A model generated the notes under the pieces. It had not been told where the DNA came from, made no database searches, and worked only from the letters and a program-made list of their open reading frames with translations. The position numbers and the translations under genes were made by a program. Positions 26,916 to 36,689 of a stretch of DNA of 64,000 bases are shown piece by piece (position 1 is the stretch's first letter; each line of letters opens with the position of its first letter). The stretch is from assembly GCA_963764305.1 (NCBI GenBank), contig CAVXSD010000010.1, positions 310,001 to 374,000 of the forward strand. Direction: 5' to 3'. This DNA is from Bog-473 sp963764305 (GTDB lineage Bacteria > Actinomycetota > Acidimicrobiia > Acidimicrobiales > RAAP-2).

Positions 26916-27347
26916 TCAACTATCACGTCTCCGGCCATCCGAAGGGACGATCACTACGGGAATGCTGGAGTGTTCCGCGAGCTCAAGGCTGGTGCTACCC
27001 AACAACGAGCCAGAATGCTCTCCGGACCCACGAGATCCGACAACTATCAAATCAACAGAGTGTGGCGCAGCGATCATTCGAAGCAGTGCAGAGCACGGAT
27101 CCCCGTCAACGACGAGCCACTCCACCGCAGTCGGGCGCATTCCGGCGCCGACAGCGATCTCAAACACGACCTCTTCGTGTGGAGTCAGGCGACCCGAAAG
27201 CCCCGCGTGCTCCAAGAGGCCCACCGCGTGAACCACCTCAAGTCGTGCTTGAACCGAAGCCGCGAAGCTGGCCGCCCAGATGAGAGCAGTCCTCGAGTCG
27301 CTTGAGCCATCGAAACCCACCGCGACCCTGTCGATTGCATTCACCAT
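26916..27347 (-). CDS. Universal stress protein, UspA family
   Basis: A 143-aa protein starting at ATG 27347, with AGGGAGG upstream. The longer frame to 27554 overlaps the HDAC gene and is not coding. It has the Usp opening IDRVAVGFDGSSDSRTALIWA and the ATP-binding signature VVGSRGSGEHSGSLLGSTSLEL near the C-terminus (GxRGxGxxxGxxLGS), so it probably binds ATP. It is the third gene of the minus-strand run GNAT, HDAC-like, Usp, following the HDAC gene by 11 bp. Single-domain Usps with this motif are common in dormancy regulons. Confidence 0.93.
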   Translation of the reverse strand: MVNAIDRVAVGFDGSSDSRTALIWAASFAASVQARLEVVHAVGLLEHAGLSGRLTPHEEVVFEIAVGAGMRPTAVEWLVVDGDPCSALLRMIAAPHSVDLIVVGSRGSGEHSGSLLGSTSLELAEHSSIPVVIVPSDGRRRDS

Positions 27348-27358
27348 TGGCAACCTCC

Positions 27359-28378
27359 CTATTGAAGACCAGCTGCTGCCGAGCTTCGAGCGATCTCTGC
27401 GGAGGCGATTGCCTCTCGCCCAGGCCCTCCAAATGTGGGGGGCTCGACATCTACCGGTAAATCGAGCAGGGTGCTCAATACGGCGGTTACTGATGCACGC
27501 AGTGCTCTGGAGTGGTATCCCCCCTCCAGGAACAACGCGAGCCGACCCGTACAAGGCGTAAATGAATTCACAAGTTGAGCGAGCTGCGCAAAGTCTCCAG
27601 TGGATAGGGCGAGTTCACCCAGAGGGTCTGCTCGGTGAGCGTCGAAGCCACAAGAGACCAGGACCCAGTCCGGCACAAATCGATCGATCACTGGGCGAGC
27701 GATCTGCTCGAGAGCACATCGAACAATGTCTCCGGTCGCACCACGAGGTAGTGGAATGTTGACGGTGAGGCCGAAAGCGTCTGGGCTCCCGACTTCTTGA
27801 GCTCTACCTGTGCCCGGGAAGAGGGGCCACTGATGGGTCGAGACATAAAGAACCCGGGGATCATCCCAAAAGATGGATTGCGTCCCATTTCCGTGGTGGA
27901 CGTCCCAGTCAATGATGAGCACGCGCTGCCCTCTCGCCGCCAACGCCGCCGCGCTGACGGCAACGTTGTTGAGCAAGCAGAATCCCATGGCGCGGTCGGC
28001 TTCAGCGTGGTGGCCAGGTGGCCTTACGGGGACGAAGGCAACGCCGTCACCCTGCCGCTCCAAGGCCGTGATCGCCTCGAGCCCAGCACCGGCTGCTCGG
28101 CGAGCCGCCGTGAAGGAATCCGTCTGTGCATATGTATCTGGGTCGAGGTTTCCCCCTCCCTGGCGGCAGAACCGGTCCAGTTCGTCGAGGTACTTGGCCG
28201 AGTGCACCCGTGTCAACGCGTCGTAGTCCGCTTCCGGTGCGTCCACGTAGTTGATGGCCCCGTCGATATGGAGATCGCGTACGCCATCCATCACCGAGAA
28301 GATCCTGCCCTGCTGCTCGGGGTGGGACGTGCCCCCGTCATGCGCAGAGGCACCCGATGGTCCAGCCACTATCAGCAT
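27359..28378 (-). CDS. Histone-deacetylase-family amidohydrolase
   Basis: A 339-aa protein with ATG at 28378 behind GAGGGA; longer frames run into the GNAT gene. All class II HDAC/acetylpolyamine-amidohydrolase marks are present: THSHPE-like THS region replaced by TSHPEQQGRI, VRPPGHHAE with the catalytic His pair, IIDWDVHHGNGTQ (zinc Asp and His), SCGFDAHRADPLG (zinc Asp) and LFLEGGYH. It removes acetyl groups from lysines or polyamines. The start overlaps the GNAT stop by 7 bp. A deacetylase next to an acetyltransferase suggests a writer/eraser pair for protein acetylation under the same promoter. Confidence 0.93.
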   Translation of the reverse strand: MLIVAGPSGASAHDGGTSHPEQQGRIFSVMDGVRDLHIDGAINYVDAPEADYDALTRVHSAKYLDELDRFCRQGGGNLDPDTYAQTDSFTAARRAAGAGLEAITALERQGDGVAFVPVRPPGHHAEADRAMGFCLLNNVAVSAAALAARGQRVLIIDWDVHHGNGTQSIFWDDPRVLYVSTHQWPLFPGTGRAQEVGSPDAFGLTVNIPLPRGATGDIVRCALEQIARPVIDRFVPDWVLVSCGFDAHRADPLGELALSTGDFAQLAQLVNSFTPCTGRLALFLEGGYHSRALRASVTAVLSTLLDLPVDVEPPTFGGPGREAIASAEIARSSAAAGLQ

Positions 28379-28998
28379 TCGCGAGTTCCCTCGACGTGTC
28401 CGATCGACGGACAACGATTGACTTGCCGCATCCTGTCTCGCGCGGCCAATGCCGAGCGGTACGACTCTGTCATCTCGATCCCGAATCGCAGTGAGACGAC
28501 TCCGCACTCGAGCTTCGATGACACTTCGAACCCGGAATGGTAGAACACGTCGAGCATGGTCCTGTTCTCGAACAGGGTTTCGGCGAGGAAGGTGCTGATA
28601 CCGCGCGCTCTGGCAGCTCTGCCCAGCTCGTCCAGCAAGAGGGACCCGAGCCCGTGGTGCTGGTAATCATCGGCTACCACGAAGGCCACCTCGGCTTCTG
28701 AGGTACCAACGCGTCGGTCGAACCGGCCTACAGCAATCAGCTCTTCCCCTGTCTCGACCACGAGGGCCAAGCGGTCGACGTAGTCCACGGAGGTGAACCG
28801 CTCGACTTCACCAGCCGAAAGGGTCGGATGAACCGTAAAGAACCTCAGGTAGGTCGATCGTTGAGAGAGATGCTCATGAAACGTCACCAGGAGCAGTGCA
28901 TCATCGGGTCGGATCGGACGCAGGCTGCAGCGAGTGCCATCCGACAAGACAATCTCGACCCGCAGATCGCTTGGATAGTTCGGGGGGACTCTCAGCAC
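28372..28998 (-). CDS. GNAT-family N-acetyltransferase
   Basis: A 208-aa protein. The N-terminus (LSDGTRCSLRPIRPDDALLL) and STYLRFFTVHPTLS match the GNAT domain found in Pat-type protein lysine acetyltransferases, here without the cyclic-nucleotide or CoA-ligase domain. The acetyl-CoA pyrophosphate loop is seen in VADDYQHHGLGSLLLDELGR, and MLDVFYHSGFEVSS closes the fold. It is the first gene of the GNAT-HDAC-Usp run. A DosR-like box lies 138 bp upstream. The target is not known; protein acetylation is likely by family and context. Confidence 0.9.
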   Translation of the reverse strand: MLRVPPNYPSDLRVEIVLSDGTRCSLRPIRPDDALLLVTFHEHLSQRSTYLRFFTVHPTLSAGEVERFTSVDYVDRLALVVETGEELIAVGRFDRRVGTSEAEVAFVVADDYQHHGLGSLLLDELGRAARARGISTFLAETLFENRTMLDVFYHSGFEVSSKLECGVVSLRFGIEMTESYRSALAARDRMRQVNRCPSIGHVEGTREC

Positions 28999-29135
28999 GG
29001 AGGTTCTTCTTCGGAGCCGCCCACCATCGTGAGGACTATTGGCTCATCCCCCTGAAATCCGGGTGCTGAGTCATCGCTCAGACGCATCTCCGTGGGCACG
29101 ATTCCATCATCGCTTCCGGCACTGCGGTCGGGATA

Positions 29136-29149
29136 GGGACGTTGGTCCT
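29136..29149. promoter_or_regulatory. DosR-like box upstream of the GNAT-HDAC-Usp run
   Basis: GGGACGTTGGTCCT, symmetric except for the last base, is identical to the box at 14084 over its first 13 bases. It lies 138 bp before the GNAT ATG on the minus strand. Confidence 0.68.
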
Positions 29150-29220
29150 GGCGCGTCAGGCCCAGAGTCCCTTTCACGTCGACTCGGCCACCGACGCAGT
29201 GGCGTCGCATTTCGGCTCGC

Positions 29221-31883
29221 TCAGTTCGTTGGACTATTCTCATATGGAGCGACAAAGTGCACGAACCGCGAGACCCGGCGCTTGATCCGCCGTTCCAGTC
29301 GTTCCGTGTGGGTAGAGGTGATTCGGGGGCTCCGCGCATGCGGGGTTCGGTAGAAGCGAGTCTTGGCCAGCTCGACGAGCAACAGGTAGACCACGACCAT
29401 TCCAAAGAGTAAGAGGAAGAAGGTCGTCGGTAGCGGCGTAAACCCCAGAAGGTGAGCCAGACCGGTATACGGAAGTATGGCTCCGACCAGAGCCGCTCCG
29501 GTCGGCACAACCAACATCGGCCAACTGGGCCGACTCTTGAAGAACGGGACCCGTCGAGTCCGGATCACATAGATGACCAGAGTCTGCGTGGCGATCGACT
29601 CGACGAACCAGCCCGTTCTGAATTCGACGTGGCCGGCATGGAGCACGGCGAGCATGACCCAGAAGGTCAGAAAGTCGAAGAGGAAGCTTACGGGACCGAA
29701 TACCGACATGAACCGACGGATGAACTTCATGTCCCATGCCGCTGGGCGTGCCAACGCCTCGGGGTCAACCCGGTCGGTCGGGATCACTAGTTGTCCCGTG
29801 TTGTAGAGCAGATTATTGAGAAGGATCTGCGAGGGCAGCATCGGGAGGAACGTCAGAAAGATGGAGGCGCCCGCCGCACTGAACATGTTGCCGAAGTTCG
29901 AAGAGGTGGCCATGAGGACATACTTCATGGTGTTGTTGAAGATGCGGCGACCCTCCATCACGCCGTCCGCCAACACGCCTAGGTCCTTGTCGAGCAGGAC
30001 CACGTCAGCGGCGTCCTTTGCCACATCAGTTCCAGAGTCCACCGAGATGCCGACGTCTGCGTGATGCAACGCCACGGCGTCATTGACCCCATCGCCGAGG
30101 AACGCCACGTCCTTTCCGGTGCGACGGGCCACTTTGATGATCCGGGACTTCTGATCGGGCCCGATCCGTGCGAATACCGTCGTGGTCAGGATCGCCGCTT
30201 CGAGTCCGTCGTCATCAAGTGCCTCGACCTCCTGACCGGTGAGCACTCCTGCACAGTCGACCCCGATCTCCGAACACACCTTGGCCGCCACGATGCCGTT
30301 GTCCCCAGTGATGATCTTGACGTCCACTCCAAGGCGTTTCAGCTGGTCAATGGACGTACCTGCGTCGGGTTTTGGCCGGTCGGCGAACGTCAGGAAGCCC
30401 GCCAACTCAAGTCCCTGCTCGTCGGTCGCGGTCAACGACGGCAAACCCTGCCCCGATCGGGTGCCGACGGCGACCACGCGGGCCCCTTCGGAGAACAGCG
30501 CTTCCAGCGCTTTGCGGGCGCCACTAGGGAACGTTTCTGCAGCGGTCGAGGACGACCTCTGGCGCGCCTTTTGTGACCACGAGCAGGTCCCCATCTGGTG
30601 CCTCGACCAGCACCGAAGCCAACTGGCGTTCGTGGTCAAAGGGGAGCAGACCCAATCGAACGTAGCGAGAGGCATCGACTGCGACGTCCCCTCGCAGTGC
30701 CACAGCGGGAGCGGACCAGAGGGCCTGATCCAGCGTATTCCCCCCGACCGGGCCGTGTTCCGTCACCGCTGCTTCGTTGCAGACAAGTCCAAGCAGCAGG
30801 GGGCGATCGCTCTCCTCGCCGAGCGAATCGAGACTCCGTTCAAACGTGATCAGACCTTCTGTGAGGGTGCCCGTCTTGTCGGTGAAGAGGATCTCGATGT
30901 TGCCGAGGTCCTCGATGGCCACCAGTCGCTTCACGAGCACCCTCTTTGCCGCCAACGCCTTGGATCCCGACGAGAGGCTCACCGTGACGATGGCCGGCAT
31001 CATCTCGGGCGCGATACCCACGGCTATCGCTAGGGAAAAAAGCAGCGCTTCTATAAACGGCCTCGAGAGCGCGACGTTGACGATGAAGATGAACGCGGTC
31101 AGGACCGCTGCCACACCGAACAGGAACCGGGAGAAGCGCGACAGACCCACCTCGAAAGCCGTCTGGCCCTGATGTTCGGACAAACCAGCCGCGATGCGCC
31201 CGAAAGCGGTCCGGGCGCCCGTCTGGACCACAACGCCGAGGGCCGACCCCTCATGAACAATTGTTCCCATGAAGGCACAGCCCGGCTGGTCCTGTGACAT
31301 GCCCTCTGTAACGGACGCTCACGGACTTGACCACCGGCATCGACTCCCCGGTCAGAATCCCTTCGTCGCACTCGCACTCGTCGACGCTGAGCAGGCGGAG
31401 GTCAGCGGGAACGAGATCCCCAATGCGGAGCGCCACCACGTCGCCCGGAACGAGGTCTGTGACGGGCACCCGACACGTTTGCCCATTCCTCCGAACCTCT
31501 GCGTCCTGTCGGATCTGAGCCCGGAGAGAAGCCATTGCCATTTCGGCCCGGTACTCGTTGAAGAAGCCGAGGCCAACGCTGAGAAAGACGATCACGGCGA
31601 TTATCACGGCATTGGCGCCACCACCGGTGAACCCCGACACGAGCGCCGCCCCAAGCAGAAGCAGCAGGATCGGGTTCCGAATCTGGCGAAAGAGAACCGC
31701 CATGGCACGTACGCGATGAACGGCAAGCGCATTTGAGCCAAACCGACGAAGACGCTCCTCCACTTCGACGGAGGTGAGCCCTTCAGGACGGCTCCCAAGA
31801 ACTGAAAGAGTCTCCTCGGGCGAAAGCACTGCGGCCCGAGCGAGATCCAACTCGGGCAGAGGGCATGTGGTCAAGACCATCAC
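29221..31883 (-). pseudogene. P-type cation-transporting ATPase broken by two frameshifts
   Basis: Three abutting minus-strand frames (31883-31251, 31300-30524, 30675-29221) together encode one full P-type ATPase of about 885 residues. In order: a cation_ATPase_N region (EETLSVLGSRPEGLTSVEVE), the actuator motif ILTGESMPVVKS, the phosphorylation site FTDKTGTLTEG, KGAPEVVL, the hinge FLGDGVNDAVALHHADVGIS, and the C-terminal helices. The sequence resembles MgtA/CtpF-like enzymes; CtpF (Rv1997) is a DosR-regulon ATPase of M. tuberculosis. Shifts lie near 31310-31330 and 30525-30535 (VP followed by SGARKALEALF). Coding is otherwise clean, so sequencing indels are as likely as decay. No DosR-like box is seen directly upstream. 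Confidence 0.85.
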
Positions 31884-31986
31884 GTCAGTCTTTCCGTGTG
31901 GCCATCAGTCAGAGGGGATTGGCTGATTCTTGTGGAATTCACGCGCTCCAGTGTTCGCTCTCGGCACGCCACGCGATCTGTGATCT

Positions 31987-33026
31987 CTACCGGCTCAGGA
32001 TAACTTTGACCGCTCCGGTCTCCCCAGCGCGCTCGAAGACATCATAGGCCTTCATCATGTCGTGAAGGTCAAAGTGGTGAGTGGCAAATCGACCAGCATC
32101 GATCTGGTGAGAGGCAACCAGGCGAAGCAAGGTCGGTGTTGAATAGGTGTCGACCAGCCCAGTCGTCACGGTTACGTCACGAATCCACAGCGTCTCGAGG
32201 TGCAGAGTGGCGGGGGCGCCGTGGACGCCGATATTGGCGACGTGACCTCCGGGTCGAACGAGCTCAGTGCAGAGTTCGAAGCTGGCCGGCACGCCGACCG
32301 CTTCGATTGCGACATCCACGCCCAGGCCGTCGGTCAGCTCCTTGACAAATGCGACGGGATCTTCACGACCGTTGTTCACGGTCAGGTCCGCGCCGAATGT
32401 CTTGGCGGCCTCCAGCCTGGTGTCGGCAAGATCCATCGCGATGACGTGACTCGGGGAGTAGAGGCAGGCTCCGAGAATGGCAGAGAGTCCGATGGGGCCG
32501 GCGCCAACGACGGCGACGGTGTCAGCCGGTCGCACGCGACCGTTCAGAACGCCGACTTCGTACGACGTGGGCAGGATATCGGCGAGCATGAGGATCTCCT
32601 CGTCGCTCGCTCCCGCCGGCACCTTGTACAGCGAGGTATCGGCAAAGGGAATCCGGACGTACTCAGCTTGGGTCCGTCTATGAGGTGGCCGAGTATCGAA
32701 CCACCCCCGCCGAGGCACTGGCCGTAGCGGCCATCGCGACAAAGGCGGCATCTCCCACATGCGCTGATACATGAGACGAGAACCCGATCACCACACACCA
32801 CGGTGGTGACCGCCGAACCGACGGTTTCGACAGTCCCCACGGCTTCATGTCCGAGGATGCGACCCGCTGTTACCTCGGGAACGTCCCCCTTCAGGATGTG
32901 AAGATCCGTCCCGCAGATGGTCGTGCAGTCAACGCGTACAACAGCGTCTGTGTTGTCCTGAATCGTCGCGGTCGGCACTTGCTCCCAACCCTTGCGTCCA
33001 GGACCGCTGTAGACAAGTGCCACCAT
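31987..33026 (-). pseudogene. Zinc-dependent alcohol dehydrogenase with one frameshift
   Basis: Two frames (33026-32544 and 32772-31987) join into one 346-residue medium-chain dehydrogenase. The N-terminal half has the catalytic zinc motif CGTDLHILKG, GHEAVGTVETVG and the structural zinc set SCISACGRCRLCRDGRYGQC. The C-terminal half has the Rossmann motif VAVVGAGPIGLSAILGA. The break is at about 32685: GHLIDG is followed, one base out of frame, by TQAEYVRIPFADTS, the usual family sequence. One missing base restores the frame. It oxidises or reduces an alcohol/aldehyde with NAD(P). The DosR-like box at 33148 lies 122 bp upstream. Confidence 0.88.
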
Positions 33027-33147
33027 GGAGATCTCCGGTTCTCTAGGTCTAGCTGCGTTCAGTTTCGACGTAGAGCCGTCTCAAATGTCGGTTCCGGTCT
33101 TGTCACCGCCTGGGGCAAGTATGAGCCCTATGAGCGCCGATTCCTTA

Positions 33148-33161
33148 GGGACCAAGGTCCC
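33148..33161. promoter_or_regulatory. DosR-like box between ADH and APH-kinase genes
   Basis: GGGACCAAGGTCCC has perfect 5-bp arms. It sits in the 420-bp divergent region, 122 bp before the ADH start and 286 bp before the APH-kinase start. I see nothing else in that region. Confidence 0.77.
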
Positions 33162-33446
33162 GACAGACGTGACGTTTGTCTGCTGTTAATCAGGGTCACA
33201 TTCAGTAATTCTCAACGGGTGCTGAGATGGCCGCAAGAACTGAGTCGAACTGCTGATTCGACCCCGCCAAGCGATTCGTGGAGACCCTCTGTCGGCCCAG
33301 CTGGCGAGAAACGACCCAGTCGCACTTGTCGCCGGTCGAATAGCTCAAGGATGACGATTACCAACTTATGTGAATCGACACGGCATGAGACGAATCCGAT
33401 ATCCGAGACCGGATCGCCACCTCACGAGGATTCTTGAATCTGAATC

Positions 33447-34884
33447 ATGGAACCAACGAATGGGACGAATTCAGAGCTGCGAATAGCTGAGACTCATATC
33501 TCGATCCTCATCTTCGCCGGAGACAGGGTCTATAAGATTCGCAAGCCCGTCCATTTCGCTTTTTTGGACTTCAGAGATCGCGCCAACCGCGCCGCGGACT
33601 GCCACCGCGAGGTCGAACTCAATCGTCGCTTGTCGCCAGACGTGTACCTCGGTGTGGCCGACATCGTTATGGATGGCGAGCCTGTCGATCACATGGTGGT
33701 CATGCGGGCTCTTCCCGAGGACCGCCAGTTGGTTTCGTTTCTGCGGAGCGATGCATCCATCGAGACATGGCTGGACCGAGTTGCCCTCACCTTATCGTCG
33801 TTCCATGCAACCGCGGCCCGCTCTGTGGAGATTTCTGCGTCCGCCAGCCCATCGGCACTCGCGGGCAAGTGGAAGGAGAATTTTCGAGGAAGTCGCACGA
33901 CTCGACGACAACCCGTTTGATCCATCGGTCGAGACCGAGATCAGGGCTCTCGTCGATCGGTGGTTGAGCTCGCACCGTGCGCTTCTGGAGGCCCGGATTG
34001 CGGACGGGCACATCTGCGACGGTCACGGAGACCTGCAAGCCTCTGACATCTTCTGCCTCGACGACGGGGTGCGTATCCTGGATTGCCTCGAATTCTCAGA
34101 CACATTGCGCTGGGATGATGTCTGCGCCGACGTTGCCTTCTTGGCAATGGACCTAGAGCGTCTTGGCCGTCCCGACGCGGCTCGCATCTTCGTAAGGGCG
34201 TACGAGCATCATTCGGGAGGCCGCCTCCCACCGTCTCTTCTGCACCTCCACATCGCTCTGCGGGCGTACGTGCGAGCCAAGGTTGCGTGCCTTCGTTCCG
34301 AACAGAACGCGTTGGCTGCGGACTCGGCTCGCGATCTCCAGGTGCTGGCCCTAAAACACCTCCGCAGTGCCCGGTCGGCGCTCGTGCTCGTTGGGGGCCT
34401 CCCAGGTTCCGGGAAGAGCACGCTTGCGGCCGGTCTGGCTGACGAGACCGGGTGGGTCCTCGTGCGTTCAGACGAGGTTCGGCAACAACGACCGTCTGGG
34501 TCCGATCGCTACGCGTCCAGCGCAGTCGTCGCCGTGTACCAGGACCTCCTCCGGACTGCTCGGGAGCACCTCGAGCAGGACGAGTCGGTCATTCTCGATG
34601 CATCCTGGGTCAGCCACGAGCAGCGGGAGAGAGCCGTCCACGTCGCACAGGAGACAGGGAGTGAACTCCTTGCGATTTGCTGTACGTGCGAAAAGGACGT
34701 CGGAGCGAAGCGGATTCGGCAGAGGCTCACGCGCGGAGATGACGTCTCGGAGGCCACGGTCGCCGTCAGAGATGCGATGGCGACGCGAATGGACCCTTGG
34801 CCTTCGGCCACCGTCGTCGACACCTCGCATACTGCGGCATCGGCCAACCTCGAGAGCGCACTGCGCCAGTTGGCCGCTTGTTGA
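33447..34884 (+). pseudogene. Aminoglycoside-phosphotransferase-like / P-loop kinase fusion with one frameshift (Rv2004c type)
   Basis: Frames 33447-33920 and 33652-34884 join into one protein of about 478 residues. Residues 1-300 are an APH/choline-kinase-like fold (VYKIRKPVHFAFLDF, VVMRALPEDRQLVSFLR, and the catalytic HGDLQASDIF with ILDCLEFS). Residues 310-478 are a P-loop kinase with Walker A GGLPGSGKSTLAAG. This two-domain layout is that of M. tuberculosis Rv2004c, a DosR-regulon gene of unknown substrate. The break is at a TTTT run at about 33883: removing one T gives ENFEEVARLDDNPFDPS in frame. A homopolymer sequencing error is plausible. Confidence 0.85.
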
Positions 34885-34920
34885 CAAGCGGAGAGCCTCG
34901 GGCATACCGCCCCGGGGGTA

Positions 34921-34934
34921 GGGACTTAGGTCCC
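34921..34934. promoter_or_regulatory. DosR-like box upstream of the second Usp gene
   Basis: GGGACTTAGGTCCC matches the published DosR core at every base except the first G of the right half. It lies 298 bp before the Usp start and 95 bp before the ribosome site of a possible small gene at 35029. Confidence 0.78.
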
Positions 34935-35028
34935 AGGCAGTCAGGGCCTTCCTCCCTAGCCCATGAGCCTCATTCGAGGTCCAATGAACGCATCGACACG
35001 TTCTCTCCAGAACTGAAAGGAGATTTCG

Positions 35029-35135
35029 ATGCGCCAAGTGAAGACCTCCAGCGCCAGCGCCTCGGAGTCCATGAGTTTCTCAACGACATCAATGAGGCGT
35101 TCGACGCAGTGCAGGCTGTCATTTCTCGACGCTGA
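35029..35135 (+). CDS. Possible small protein, frame uncertain
   Basis: A very good ribosome site (GAAAGGAGATTTCG) precedes ATG 35029, but the frame from that ATG is Ser-rich and unlike a protein. The frame one base over, ending at TGA 35133, reads PSEDLQRQRLGVHEFLNDIN, then EAFDAVQAVISRR, and looks like an amphipathic helical protein. A single missing base in the first codons would join the strong start to this 35-residue frame. It follows a DosR-like box. Speculative. Confidence 0.3.
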
Positions 35136-35218
35136 TTCGTACGCCGGTGGAGACGCACCAAGAACGTGCTCCGGGATGGTTTATGGATCCACTTTTCAAC
35201 CGCGAAGGGACGGAACTG

Positions 35219-35659
35219 ATGAGTAATGACAAGGCGACGTCAGACACGACCGTAGAGCTTCGTATCGTGGTGGGGGTGGAAGGCTCGGCCGGTGCGCTCA
35301 GAGCGCTGGAGTATGCAGCAAATCAAGCCGCCAGCACCGGATCGATCCTGCAGATCGTGACCGTTTATAACGGGCTCCCGGGATACGGCATCTTCACCCC
35401 GGTTGTTCTCGACCAAGAGGATGCCGAATCCGTGGTACGTGCGGCGACCGACAAAGTCGCAAAGTCCCATCCCGATGTGGTGACAAAGGGCGAGACCGTC
35501 TATGGCGTGGCAGGTCCTGTTCTGTCCGACGTGAGCGAGGGAGCATCGGCGCTTGTGGTGGGGACCCGGGGACACGGGCAGATTGTCGGCGCCCTGCTCG
35601 GCTCAGTGTCGGAGTACGTCGTCCATCACGCGCACTGCACGACCACCGTTGTCCGCTGA
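35219..35659 (+). CDS. Universal stress protein, UspA family
   Basis: A 146-aa protein. I start at ATG 35219 (MSNDKATSDTTVELRIVVGV); two upstream in-frame starts are possible, but the Usp fold begins only at RIVVGVEGSAGALRALEYA. The ATP-binding motif VVGTRGHGQIVGALLGSVSEYV is intact and is followed by the usual HCTTTVVR end. This is the second Usp of the segment and is only distantly similar to the one at 26916. It is preceded by the DosR-like box at 34921. Confidence 0.92.
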   Translation: MSNDKATSDTTVELRIVVGVEGSAGALRALEYAANQAASTGSILQIVTVYNGLPGYGIFTPVVLDQEDAESVVRAATDKVAKSHPDVVTKGETVYGVAGPVLSDVSEGASALVVGTRGHGQIVGALLGSVSEYVVHHAHCTTTVVR

Positions 35660-35893
35660 GTCGACGATTCAGACCACATTGTCGGCACGGCCTGCCCCGC
35701 CTACGGTCGATGGCTGTCCGACCGAACTTGACCACTGCCCTCGGCTTGGCCGGTGGTCACCCGTGGATCGATCGGCCTACATGATTCCGACGAGTTTCAC
35801 CGTGATCGGAGGCGCGATTGTGATTCGGCTGCTGTTGTCTTGGTCGCCGTCCTGTGCGTGGCCAGTAAACTGCTGCTCGGCGGAGCTAGTCGG

Positions 35894-36568
35894 GTGACTT
35901 CTCGAAGACGGATCACATCAACTGCACGAAATGCGCTCCGAGGAGTCGGCTTTGTCGCCGGTGCTGTCGCGTTCGCCGGTGTTCTGGCAGTGGTGTCCTA
36001 CCCTCGCTGGCGGACCTGGTGCCTCACGTGGGGTGCGTCGGCTCAAGAGGAGACGCAAGCCCTTCCCGGTGACGACCTATTGGACGACCCTGACCTGGTC
36101 TCTACCCGCGCCGTTTCGATCGACGCCGCTGTCGGCGATGTCTGGCCGTGGTTGGCCCAGATGGGATCAGGTAGGGGTGGTCTGTACACCTACGACTGGA
36201 TCGAGAACCTCTTCGGCCTGCACATGCACAGCGCTGACGTGATCCTTCCGCAGTTCCAGGACCTCCAGGTCGGCTATGCGCAACGACTCGGCAAGAACGG
36301 ACCCGTACTACGTGTAGCGGTGGCGGACTGGAACGCTGCACTGGTCCTGCGCTCGGACGATGGCAACTGGGTCTGGGCTTTCTGCCTGACGCCCGATGGG
36401 AACCAAACCCGACTCGTCAGCCGAAACAGGATCTCAACACCCGGAGCACGGAAACTGTCTCGGACGTTCTTCAAGTACGTCATGGAGCCGGGAAGCTTGG
36501 TGATGGAACGCAAGATGCTGCTTGGCATAAAGCAACGCGCCGAGCGGCTGGCGCTAGCTCTCAATTAG
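35894..36568 (+). CDS. Membrane-anchored SRPBCC-fold protein
   Basis: A 224-aa protein from GTG 35894 (VTSRRRITSTARN). The upstream in-frame extension is not convincing. One transmembrane helix lies at residues 15-40 (GVGFVAGAVAFAGVLAVVSY). The outer or soluble part has the START/SRPBCC pattern: VSIDAAVGDVWPWLAQMGSG, GGLYTYDWIENLFG, and a C-terminal helix FFKYVMEPGSLVMERKMLLG. Similar actinobacterial proteins are uncharacterised; the fold binds hydrophobic ligands. It starts 234 bp after the Usp gene. No box of its own is seen. Confidence 0.75.
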   Translation: MTSRRRITSTARNALRGVGFVAGAVAFAGVLAVVSYPRWRTWCLTWGASAQEETQALPGDDLLDDPDLVSTRAVSIDAAVGDVWPWLAQMGSGRGGLYTYDWIENLFGLHMHSADVILPQFQDLQVGYAQRLGKNGPVLRVAVADWNAALVLRSDDGNWVWAFCLTPDGNQTRLVSRNRISTPGARKLSRTFFKYVMEPGSLVMERKMLLGIKQRAERLALALN

Positions 36569-36689
36569 ACCCACCCGTCTGGCTAACGTCGGAACAGGTG
36601 TCCCCGGAGGCAGGTTAGGCCGTGCCCCGACCGCCACGTCGGAGTCAGTGCTTGAGGCGCCGTCTGTTCAAGCGTGGAGCTACTCGTCC

